From assembly GCF_000022325.1 (NCBI RefSeq), contig NC_012034.1:2641001-2705000 (forward strand): a stretch of 64,000 bases of DNA, written 5' to 3'. The DNA is from Caldicellulosiruptor bescii DSM 6725 (GTDB lineage: Bacteria > Bacillota > Thermoanaerobacteria > Caldicellulosiruptorales > Caldicellulosiruptoraceae). The translations under genes were made by a program, and so were the position numbers. Below are positions 1 through 6,938 of this stretch, in pieces (the first letter of the stretch is position 1; each line of letters begins with the position of its first letter). The notes under the pieces were generated by a model. That model was not told the DNA's origin. It worked only from the letters and a program-made list of their open reading frames with translations, and did not search any database.

Positions 1-107
1 GGCAGTGGTGTAGTGGTATATCCTGTCTTCTCTAAAAAATTTGCATACCTCACTTCTTCAAAAATTTCGCCTCTATAAGGCAGTACCGGTATCCTCACAT
101 TGTCCAC
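1..107 (-). CDS. Start of an unidentified ICE gene, cut by the window edge
   Basis: An open frame runs leftward off the window from a GTG at 105-107, preceded by a GGGAGG ribosome binding site 9 bases upstream. About 35 residues are visible, starting MDNVRIPVLPYRGEIFEEVR. It begins shortly downstream of the VirD4 gene terminator. I do not recognise the protein. With so little sequence it could also be a chance frame. Confidence 0.35.
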   Translation of the reverse strand, partial: MDNVRIPVLPYRGEIFEEVRYANFLEKTGYTTTPL

Positions 108-133
108 CTGTCTCAACCTCCCCAAAAAAAGAA

Positions 134-160
134 AGTCCTGAAGTTTTCGTCTTCAGGGCT
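134..160 (-). terminator. Rho-independent terminator after the VirD4 gene
   Basis: An inverted repeat (AGTCCTGAAG with CTTCAGGGCT) touches the stop codon of the coupling-protein gene. On the minus strand it is followed by a run of seven T within TTTCTTTTTTT. Confidence 0.75.
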
Positions 161-2037
161 TATAGTAATTCGTCTTCCCCGGTTTCCTTCTGTTCGTTCC
201 CTTCTGAACCATCTGCATTATTCTCTGGTGGTGTCGTAAATCTATTTTGTGACTGGTCAGCGTTTATCTGTGATTGTGCTCCTGCGTCGCAAACTTGCCC
301 TGCAGTTGTGTTTCCAGTAACTTCTGCTGCCCACGGTCTCAAATAGTCTTTTATTGCCCGGATGGTTAATTGTTTACTCTCCTTCAATTCGCTTATGTCA
401 ACTTTCTCTACTATCAACGGTTTGTGTCCCCTTACCATCACTATCGCTTTCTCGTTCTCAAATCTCAGCACTTCATCCTGTGTCAAAAGTTGTCTTTTAC
501 CAACTGACTGTGTTATTCGTTCTATCTCTGTCAGACCTTCCAGTCCGCCCTGCCTTGATACCGACCGTGTGTGTATTGATTTCGTGCCAAGCAGTTCCGA
601 TACATACTCCGCCGTCTTCAAATCGTTCGCCCCCAGGAAAAACTTTGTGTCACAACATCCTATTATGTTTTCCCAGTCCAGCGGGTATATCTTCTCAAGC
701 TGCCCTAAACTCTGAAAGATAATACTGCAGTGCAGTCTCCTGGAACGAATCGTCGCTATCTTCTCCTGAAAATCCGGTATCTCACCAATGTTGGGAAACT
801 CATCTAACAAAAAGTACACTTCCCTTGCTCTTATCTCTGGATCTGTTGTTGTATCGTGCAGGTTCACAAGCTTGATAAACAGGAAACTGAAAAACAGTGA
901 GCTCAAGAAACTGAACGCTCTATGTGTGTCGCTTATGATACAAAAGTACGCTACCTTCCTTCGCTTCGGTGCTTCTAAATCTATGTCACTCACTTCTGTC
1001 ATTTTTTGGACAAGCCTGTTCTGGAATACCTGCAACCTTGTGCCAAGTCCTATGATAACACCAGTTCTTACCTGTTCACTTGCCTGTGCAAATATGTTGT
1101 ACGCCATCTTCGATGCCCTGTCGTTTGGTATATTCATAAACATGCTCTGCAACCCTGCCATGTTCGTTGTCGCTAAAAGCCTGTACAGTTCACCCAAATT
1201 CTGTCCCTGCGCCGGTCTCGTCTCCTTAATGTACAGCACCAGCGCCTTGAGCAGGTTCAGCTCCGCCCTGTCCCAGAACGGGTCGCCACCTGCCTTTCTC
1301 ATCCCTGCCTGTGTGTTCCTTATCACTACATCCGCAAATACCGTCGCATCCATATCATCTGCTACTGCGTCCAACGGATTCCACCTGTCAGAACATTCGA
1401 TGTTGACAAGATTTAAAGCTTTTACGTCGTACCCCTGCTTCTCTAACCATACTGACATGTCCTCAAAAAGTTCGCCTTTGGGGTCCGTTACTATCATGCT
1501 CTGCCCCATCTTCGCTATCTGCACAATGTTCGGCCTCGCAAACGTCCTTGACTTCCCTGTTCCCGGTGCTCCAAAGATTGCTATGTGCTTGTTATACTTC
1601 GTGTCTGCTGGCAGCACTACCCTCTGTCCTTTTACCTTCCCCAGCAGTATCCCTTTTTGCTCGCTCCCAAACTTGAATACCTTTTTTGCTTCGCTTTGCT
1701 TCATCCAGTCTGCTGAGCCATATGTGTTCCTCTCATCTGCTGGCACTTCCTTGCCAAAATGTATCTTCAACTCGTCTCTGTATGCAAATATGAATACTCC
1801 TGCTACCACCAGTAGGACAGTAGCAACACCAAGCCAGATTCTCAAAACTGCTGGACTGTGAAATACACTGCCCAGCGCTGCTACCGGGTCGGTCTGTATC
1901 ACTATCTTTGGACTCTTCCCTGCCATAATCTGTTCCCATGCGTCCTGTGATATCGCACCGCTGAACATCCCTATCAAATACGCCATTATCAGGTAGTAAA
2001 TTACCAGTATCGCTACAATTCCAAGTGCTTTCTTCAT
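160..2037 (-). CDS. VirD4/TraG-family type IV coupling protein
   Basis: This inner-membrane ATPase recruits the DNA-relaxase complex and feeds it to the conjugation channel. The 625-aa protein has two N-terminal membrane segments (about residues 5-25 and 62-85). The Walker A motif is GAPGTGKSRTFARP (about 155-168) and the Walker B is YFLLDEFPNIG. The length fits Gram-positive VirD4 proteins. The start follows an AGGGGGTTGATAGC leader. It lies 12 bases after the replication-relaxation gene, so the two are probably co-transcribed and act together in DNA processing. The C-terminal ~45 residues are low in complexity (rich in Asn, Glu, Gln). Confidence 0.93.
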   Translation of the reverse strand: MKKALGIVAILVIYYLIMAYLIGMFSGAISQDAWEQIMAGKSPKIVIQTDPVAALGSVFHSPAVLRIWLGVATVLLVVAGVFIFAYRDELKIHFGKEVPADERNTYGSADWMKQSEAKKVFKFGSEQKGILLGKVKGQRVVLPADTKYNKHIAIFGAPGTGKSRTFARPNIVQIAKMGQSMIVTDPKGELFEDMSVWLEKQGYDVKALNLVNIECSDRWNPLDAVADDMDATVFADVVIRNTQAGMRKAGGDPFWDRAELNLLKALVLYIKETRPAQGQNLGELYRLLATTNMAGLQSMFMNIPNDRASKMAYNIFAQASEQVRTGVIIGLGTRLQVFQNRLVQKMTEVSDIDLEAPKRRKVAYFCIISDTHRAFSFLSSLFFSFLFIKLVNLHDTTTDPEIRAREVYFLLDEFPNIGEIPDFQEKIATIRSRRLHCSIIFQSLGQLEKIYPLDWENIIGCCDTKFFLGANDLKTAEYVSELLGTKSIHTRSVSRQGGLEGLTEIERITQSVGKRQLLTQDEVLRFENEKAIVMVRGHKPLIVEKVDISELKESKQLTIRAIKDYLRPWAAEVTGNTTAGQVCDAGAQSQINADQSQNRFTTPPENNADGSEGNEQKETGEDELL

Positions 2038-2049
2038 GCTATCAACCCC

Positions 2050-3039
2050 CTATACCTGCATTTCGCCAAGTTTTGTTTGGCTGCTGGGTTGGCTACTGGG
2101 TGTCGATTCATACCCGACTATGTTCAAAAACTCCTGCAGTGTGATCGTTCTCAAATTCGCCTGTATCCCTTCAAACCGCCACTCCTGACCTTTTAAACAC
2201 AGTATCTCTGCTCTGTATGGACTCGATTTCAATACGTTCTCTACTGCGTTCTTCCCTATCATCTCACCGTCTATCCCAATATATACTAGCTTTCCGCCTG
2301 CTTCAAAATCAAACAGTCTATTTCTACTGGGAAATGCATTGCTGTAAACTGCTGTTGCTATCCTGTGCTTCCATTCCGGTATCCCTATTATCACGTCCAT
2401 TATCTGCAGTCCCGATTCGCTCAATGGCAGTGTGTGCAATGCCTGCACCCTCAATCTCGTACTGTATTTTGTCACTACCTGCAAAAAGTCTTTTAGTTTC
2501 TCACCTTCGCATAAAATAACAAACCTGTGTATATCGTGCTCGACCAGTTCGTCTATGTCGTCTATCATCTCAGATAATACTTTCATGCTCGCTTTCTGTG
2601 ATACCTTGAATATCGCATAGCCTTTCGCCACCCCAAGCACCTTATTCTTGTCGCTTATCTCCTTCTTACCCCGCTGTTCACGCTGTTTTCTCGATTCACT
2701 CTTTAAATCCCAGCAGGTTGTAAAATGCGGCATAATGTATCTCCTAAACCCTACCCGTACTACGTTCTTCCATCTTCCTACCATCTCCGGCATCGACGGG
2801 TTGCTCAATGGCTCAAACTTTAACCCATACTCCTCTTCTATCAACCTTGCACCACTTTCTGTCAGCGTTATATTGTTCCAACCCACTTTCTTCAATATCC
2901 CTTCGTCTATCATCTTACCTATCCTGTTGTATATCGCCTTCTTGTTCCTGTAAATCTCTCTCGCCATATCATATGACACCATCTTGAATTTCACTACCAT
3001 CTCAAAAAATGCTTCGTCTCTCTTGCTTAATTCCAGCAC
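2050..3039 (-). CDS. Replication-relaxation family protein with winged-helix N-terminus
   Basis: A 329-aa soluble protein. The first ~75 residues form a winged-helix DNA-binding domain (AREIYRNKKAIYNRIGKMI then a wing ending TLTESGARLI). The rest matches the plan of replication-relaxation proteins found beside VirD4 in Firmicute ICEs, proposed to act at the transfer origin. The C-terminus is Ser/Gln-rich. No HUH or tyrosine relaxase motif is evident. Neighbourhood and HTH support a DNA-processing role; the exact activity is not established. Confidence 0.75.
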   Translation of the reverse strand: MLELSKRDEAFFEMVVKFKMVSYDMAREIYRNKKAIYNRIGKMIDEGILKKVGWNNITLTESGARLIEEEYGLKFEPLSNPSMPEMVGRWKNVVRVGFRRYIMPHFTTCWDLKSESRKQREQRGKKEISDKNKVLGVAKGYAIFKVSQKASMKVLSEMIDDIDELVEHDIHRFVILCEGEKLKDFLQVVTKYSTRLRVQALHTLPLSESGLQIMDVIIGIPEWKHRIATAVYSNAFPSRNRLFDFEAGGKLVYIGIDGEMIGKNAVENVLKSSPYRAEILCLKGQEWRFEGIQANLRTITLQEFLNIVGYESTPSSQPSSQTKLGEMQV

Positions 3040-3402
3040 TTTACATCACCACCATCTAATGTTGTTGCCTGCTTCTGGCATGTTCTACTGGTTACTACCA
3101 TTAAACACTGCCAGTTTGCCTATGGCAGCTATACCATCTAATGGCGTCTGTGCTCTTTAGCAATGACTACTGGGTTGCTACTTCGGTGCAGGGAAACTCT
3201 TCCCTGCACCTTTCCCTTTTGCTCTTGTCCGGAGTTTTTTGGAACTTCTGAAACATCCCAAATTGTGCTCAAAAAAATACTATGGATTCACATATAGAAA
3301 ACCTACTTTCATAAGTTTCTTGATTTTCTTTATGCTTTTCCATCGTGCTTTCTAATATGGAAAGTAAAAGATTAACTTTAACTAATTATAGCAATTAAGC
3401 CA
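3040..3402. other. Gene-free stretch with several hairpins (possible oriT or structured leader)
   Basis: No convincing gene. The strongest structure is an 11-bp perfect stem with a 4-base loop at 3185-3210 (GGTGCAGGGAA/TTCCCTGCACC). Smaller inverted repeats lie at about 3109-3128 (CTGCCA/TGGCAG) and 3158-3178 (AGCAA/TTGCT), with a CTTTTCCAT/ATGGAAAG pair near 3345-3375. The 3185 hairpin has pyrimidine-rich sequence only on its plus-strand side, so it does not terminate the leftward operon. A transfer origin next to the replication-relaxation gene is a reasonable guess but unproven. Confidence 0.4.
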
Positions 3403-4017
3403 TTATTCTACTGGAATTTTGTTTGCTACTTCAATGTTAGGTTTTGCTGTTATGATTTTATGTATGTTCTCGGGGTGCGTTACTTTTATCAATGTTTTGC
3501 AGTACACGTTGTCTATAGGGAAGCCGAAACAACTGAAGGACATATGGTACATTGTGTCTTCGGGGATGATACCACTTATGACCAGTGCGTCTATTAGAGT
3601 CTTCATCATTCGGTTATCTGTATCCGCCTTAATTGAAACGCTGTGTGGTACATAGAATTCAAAGACTATATGAGCTTTTTCGAAGTATGGTTTTTCTGGC
3701 AGTTTAGACAGGGCGTTATATATCATTTCTTTCCATTTCAGTGTATCTGACTGAGTAGCGACTTTGTAGACAGGTGGGACGTCGTAGATTAAGATTATTA
3801 AGATGTCGTCTTCGTATTTTGCTTCGGTTATGTCCGATAAAAAGGTAGTGTCAATTTTGTAATTGTGGATATCTTCGATGATGCTTGCGTAGAATTTAAC
3901 TTTATACTGGATTTCAAACAGGCTTTCACGTATCTGGTAGACAGAAAATTCCAGTTCTTTTGTCCATTTTGTGAGGTGTTCAATAAGTGGTATGAAATCG
4001 TTCGGAATATTACTCAT
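3403..4017 (-). CDS. RusA-like Holliday junction resolvase
   Basis: A 204-aa protein whose C-terminal half carries the RusA signature: a conserved Asp cluster in KADTDNRMMKTLIDALVISG followed by IIPED (about residues 133-160). E. coli RusA has the equivalent DLDN...D motif of metal-binding Asp residues. RusA enzymes cut four-way junctions as symmetric dimers. The N-terminal ~70 residues are an extra helical region. Such nucleases are common in prophages but less expected inside a conjugation gene block. It may resolve recombination or replication intermediates of the element. The start has a GAAAGGAGAG site upstream. Confidence 0.75.
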   Translation of the reverse strand: MSNIPNDFIPLIEHLTKWTKELEFSVYQIRESLFEIQYKVKFYASIIEDIHNYKIDTTFLSDITEAKYEDDILIILIYDVPPVYKVATQSDTLKWKEMIYNALSKLPEKPYFEKAHIVFEFYVPHSVSIKADTDNRMMKTLIDALVISGIIPEDTMYHMSFSCFGFPIDNVYCKTLIKVTHPENIHKIITAKPNIEVANKIPVE

Positions 4018-4058
4018 CTTGATTTCTCTCCTTTCTGCAGTTTTTCTACAAAAAAAAT

Positions 4059-4082
4059 AAGGCAGGGTTTAAGCCCTGCCTT
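4059..4082 (-). terminator. Rho-independent terminator after the RHH gene
   Basis: Perfect 9-bp stem AAGGCAGGG/CCCTGCCTT with a 6-base loop. On the minus strand it is followed by ATTTTTTTTG. It sits just past the stop of the 79-aa gene. Confidence 0.8.
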
Positions 4083-4085
4083 ATA

Positions 4086-4325
4086 CTATGAGAAGGCGTT
4101 GAGGAATGACCTTACAACCTTTTTATTCTTTGCAAGGTTGTTTTCTTTTTGATTTTCACTACTGGAAGGCAGATTAACAGGTATTGTGTTCAGTTTAATA
4201 CTACCTGATACGACTGCTTTGGTTGCGTAGTACAGCTCAAGTGCGTCGAGAATGACTCTGGTCTTGTTTTCTTCCTGCCAGATAGGATGTTTTTCATCGA
4301 TTTTAACTGACAGAGTCTTTTTCAT
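4086..4325 (-). CDS. Small ribbon-helix-helix-like protein, possible ParR partner of the actin
   Basis: A 79-aa protein. The first ~36 residues fit a ribbon-helix-helix fold: a short strand (KTLSVKIDE) then a helix (KTRVILDALELYY). The C-terminus is basic and Asn/Lys-rich. It lies downstream of the ParM-like gene in the same orientation. In type II plasmid partition systems an RHH protein (ParR) binds the centromere and caps the actin filament. That role is inferred from fold and position only; it could equally be a local repressor. Start preceded by AAAAGGTGAG. Confidence 0.55.
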   Translation of the reverse strand: MKKTLSVKIDEKHPIWQEENKTRVILDALELYYATKAVVSGSIKLNTIPVNLPSSSENQKENNLAKNKKVVRSFLNAFS

Positions 4326-4397
4326 TCCAGACTCACCTTTTCGTAATACTGTTTTAGAGCTTTTGTTACCTTAGTTAGAGACACCTTGTATTGCTAT

Positions 4398-4451
4398 TTT
4401 GTATTACTGGAAGTAAAAAATCGAATAAAAAATTCATAGTAGTAATACAAA
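4398..4451. repeat. 11-bp inverted repeat between the actin and RHH genes (operator or centromere candidate)
   Basis: TTTGTATTACT at 4398-4408 and its exact reverse complement AGTAATACAAA at 4441-4451, separated by 32 AT-rich bases. It lies in the 177-base gap between the ParM-like and RHH genes, where an RHH protein could bind. The arms are too far apart for a typical terminator. Confidence 0.5.
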
Positions 4452-4502
4452 GCAGGCATTTGACATTCATCCATTTCAGTTATATCAAAGTTTACAGTGG
4501 TA

Positions 4503-5456
4503 TTACTCATCAAGTATACTGAGCAGATTCAAAAATCCTTTTGCGTTTGCGAACTGTGCATTGTTGATGACCTGGACATTTTCAAACTCTTTTTGCAGAA
4601 CAGCTGCGATATTGAAAGCGCCACCACCTGCCACGAATACACCATCAAATGTGTCAAAGCCACGTTGTAATTTTCTTGAAATAGACTGGACAATGTCATT
4701 TGCTATAGTGTTGAAGACTTCTTTTTTTTGTTCTTCGATGTTTATTTTTCTGCCACGTACGGATATCTGCGAACGCTCATGAATATCGAGCAGAAGATTT
4801 GTATCGTAACTGACTCCATATTTTCGTTCGAGGATTATGCTGAGCTTTTCAATAGCCATTGACATACCTTTGTCAAGTGTAAAGCACAGTTCGAGAAGTG
4901 GATTGATGTTGTTTTCATTCACTTCTACAACTATGACATCAGTAGTTCTAAAACCTATGTCCAGAACGCAATAAATTCCTTTTTCAATATTAGAGTCGAT
5001 AGAAAACAAGGCACCAACACCCTGTGGAAAAACTTCGCACCTTGTTATGTGGTATGTGTGTGCCACGTTGTTGCTGTCAACAATTATCTCTTCTGCGAAC
5101 TCAAAATAGTCTCTGACTTTCTCTTTAAGTTTTGGGTATAACATAAGTGGCAGACCAAGACCAAGTTCGATTTCTCTGTCGCTATCAAGAGCCATAAGTG
5201 CTGTTAGAATGAGTAACTTGGAAAACTCTGATACAAATCTGTCGTCTGAGAAACTTGTTTCTGTTATCATGCAATGAGTAGCTGCTTTTCCTACTGCGTA
5301 AGTCTGGTTCATATAAGTTATGAAGTATTCACTGGTTGGTTTAAGTCCTATATCGGTTAGAAAAGTTTTTGCTACTGCGGATGGGAAAATCACTTCTTTT
5401 CCTTTTTCATTTACTGCCTTTGTAAAACCAAACCCAACATCAACGGCACATTTCAT
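4503..5456 (-). CDS. ParM/Alp7A-like actin (DNA segregation ATPase)
   Basis: A 317-aa actin-fold protein. The phosphate 1 loop is DVGFGFTKAV (about 6-15), phosphate 2 is VLDIGFRTTDVIVV (about 169-182) and the adenosine motif is VFVAGGGAFN (about 275-284). Such proteins form filaments that push replicated plasmid or ICE copies apart. Its presence suggests the excised circle is maintained actively for a while. It is transcribed ahead of the RHH gene. The start has a GGGGGTAAG site. Confidence 0.85.
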   Translation of the reverse strand: MKCAVDVGFGFTKAVNEKGKEVIFPSAVAKTFLTDIGLKPTSEYFITYMNQTYAVGKAATHCMITETSFSDDRFVSEFSKLLILTALMALDSDREIELGLGLPLMLYPKLKEKVRDYFEFAEEIIVDSNNVAHTYHITRCEVFPQGVGALFSIDSNIEKGIYCVLDIGFRTTDVIVVEVNENNINPLLELCFTLDKGMSMAIEKLSIILERKYGVSYDTNLLLDIHERSQISVRGRKINIEEQKKEVFNTIANDIVQSISRKLQRGFDTFDGVFVAGGGAFNIAAVLQKEFENVQVINNAQFANAKGFLNLLSILDE

Positions 5457-5503
5457 AGTTATCTTACCCCCTTTTAAATTTTTGCTGCCGATAAAATAAA
5501 AAA

Positions 5504-5533
5504 GCCTGTGAGAATGGAACTTTTCTCACAGGC
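5504..5533 (-). terminator. Rho-independent terminator after the zinc-finger pair
   Basis: 11-bp stem GCCTGTGAGAA/TTCTCACAGGC, followed on the minus strand by TTTTTTTATTTTAT. It separates the two-gene zinc-finger operon from the actin gene. Confidence 0.8.
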
Positions 5534-5640
5534 AAAAATTTTTCTGTGTTCGGTTTTTTGTTCGCATTTTATTCTGGTATACTGAGATTGAGTAGTTAGC
5601 CAGATTAAAGTTTGCGTTATTAAAGTTTGCAAAAACAGTG

Positions 5641-5701
5641 GGGGGTATTCTCCTCCCCCGTGAGTATAACAAGCCCTGATTAGAAATCATAATCAGGGCT
5701 T
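5641..5701. repeat. Two further hairpins overlapping the end of the zinc-finger operon
   Basis: A perfect 12-bp stem AAGCCCTGATTA/TAATCAGGGCTT at 5671-5701 includes the stop codon of the upstream gene. A G5/C5 hairpin follows at 5641-5659. Neither has a T-run on the minus strand. They may protect the 3' end of the transcript or slow polymerase before the terminator at 5504-5533. Confidence 0.55.
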
Positions 5702-6255
5702 TTGTTGTTTATCTGAACTTTCTTTAAAAGTCCTTTTTTAATCACTTTTTGTTTTATCTCTTCCCATTCCTGTTTTGTAATCAGGCAATCATGGACAGGT
5801 ACCATGAAGGTTATGAGTTTGTTGTCAATCCAGTCAGCGTATGCAACTCCGTTACAACTTCTCACAACTGACAGGAACGTTTCCTTGTCAAGTCTTAAGT
5901 TTCTAAACCCGGCATCTCTGAAGTAGTACTGAATGTCTTTCATTATTTTCTCAGTGAACCATATCTCAAGGTTGATGTTTTTATCTTTATACTCAAGGTA
6001 CAGAACAGCAAGCGGGTCCACTGCAACAAGGTATCTGTCAATAAAATCCCACAATGAGCGGTTTAAAAGCTGATTGTAATGCCGTGTGCAGAACCATGCC
6101 GGTGTTTTTGAGAGTCTGTAGTATGCTTTCTCCCCGCAGACTGAACAACGCATATTGTCAGACACTTCATATTCAATTCTCTCTCTTTTTGAGTCATTTT
6201 TGGGATAAAGTAGCGCAATTCTTGCTCTATCGAGTATATCAACCATGTCGTTCAT
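5680..6255 (-). CDS. Uncharacterised zinc-finger-like ICE protein, paralog 1
   Basis: A 191-aa protein of unknown function. A C-x2-C...C-x2-H set (CSVCG about residues 38-42, then FCTRHY) suggests a structural zinc site. The C-terminal half shares a block with the upstream gene: an aromatic R/S-C/Y-x-VAYAD segment followed by an acidic WEEIKQK motif. I chose the ATG at 6255 because it overlaps the previous stop (ATGA) and has a GGGGGAG site 8 bases upstream; a longer frame starts at 6294. The overlap implies translational coupling with its paralog. Confidence 0.7.
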   Translation of the reverse strand: MNDMVDILDRARIALLYPKNDSKRERIEYEVSDNMRCSVCGEKAYYRLSKTPAWFCTRHYNQLLNRSLWDFIDRYLVAVDPLAVLYLEYKDKNINLEIWFTEKIMKDIQYYFRDAGFRNLRLDKETFLSVVRSCNGVAYADWIDNKLITFMVPVHDCLITKQEWEEIKQKVIKKGLLKKVQINNKSPDYDF

Positions 6256-6809
6256 AGTATATACTCCCCCAATCTTTGCTTGATTTCTTCCCATTCCTTT
6301 TCGGTGATGATATACTCGTCGTTGAACTCGTCCAGAAGGTAGGCAAATATTCTGTCATTAATTACATCAGCGTATGCGACTCTGTCGTAAGACCTGAGCA
6401 TCGTTAGAAATATTTCCTGATTTAACGTTTCCTTATCATTGAGCAAACCCATTGCTTTAAGATATTCTTCAGTTTCCTGCAATACATCACTGACTTTTCC
6501 CACATATGAGACTTTTACTTTCCTGTTTTCACCAAAAACTACTGGTATTTCTTTTACACTGTTGCTGTCAAGAATATTTTCGATGACATAGCAAAAAGTG
6601 TTTGTCCTGATAAAATTGTAATGTCTTCTGCACAGATAAATTTTTTCATCTCCATCTTCGTATACAACCACATACTCAGCATTTTCGATGCATTCTGGAT
6701 CGGAGCACAGTTCTTTCTCATTCCCGGGTAATTTAACCACTTTAGCATAGCATTCGCCTATATCCACCATCACATCAAATGGATTAAAATTGGGGTTGTT
6801 ATTTTGCAT
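6252..6809 (-). CDS. Uncharacterised zinc-finger-like ICE protein, paralog 2
   Basis: A 185-aa protein of unknown function, a diverged duplicate of the gene after it. It has a CSDPEC...LCRRHY Cys/His set in its first half, an RVAYADVINDRI block and a terminal KEWEEIKQRL. The start at 6809 is preferred over a longer frame (6854) because it follows GAAAGGAGAG at normal spacing. It lies upstream of the actin region and downstream of the VirB6-like gene, whose terminator separates them. Confidence 0.7.
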   Translation of the reverse strand: MQNNNPNFNPFDVMVDIGECYAKVVKLPGNEKELCSDPECIENAEYVVVYEDGDEKIYLCRRHYNFIRTNTFCYVIENILDSNSVKEIPVVFGENRKVKVSYVGKVSDVLQETEEYLKAMGLLNDKETLNQEIFLTMLRSYDRVAYADVINDRIFAYLLDEFNDEYIITEKEWEEIKQRLGEYIL

Positions 6810-6902
6810 ATTGATGTCTCTCCTTTCGTATGCTGTTTGTTTAGAAAATACCACAGCCAGATTGCAAAAACTACTGGGAACGTACTTTCACAAAAACAAA
6901 AA

Positions 6903-6929
6903 CCCTGCTACTGTTTCAAAGTAGCAGGG
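6903..6929 (-). terminator. Rho-independent terminator after the VirB6-like gene
   Basis: 10-bp stem CCCTGCTACT/AGTAGCAGGG with a 7-base loop, followed on the minus strand by TTTTTGTTTTTG. It ends the main conjugation operon. Confidence 0.85.
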
Positions 6930-6938
6930 CTGCAGGTT

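Noticed and set aside
788..1861. 357-codon plus-strand frame
   Set aside because: It is antisense to the VirD4 gene, whose motifs are unmistakable on the minus strand.
3185..3210. Terminator for the leftward operon
   Set aside because: The stem is strong, but the T-rich side is on the plus strand, so it does not serve the minus-strand genes around it.
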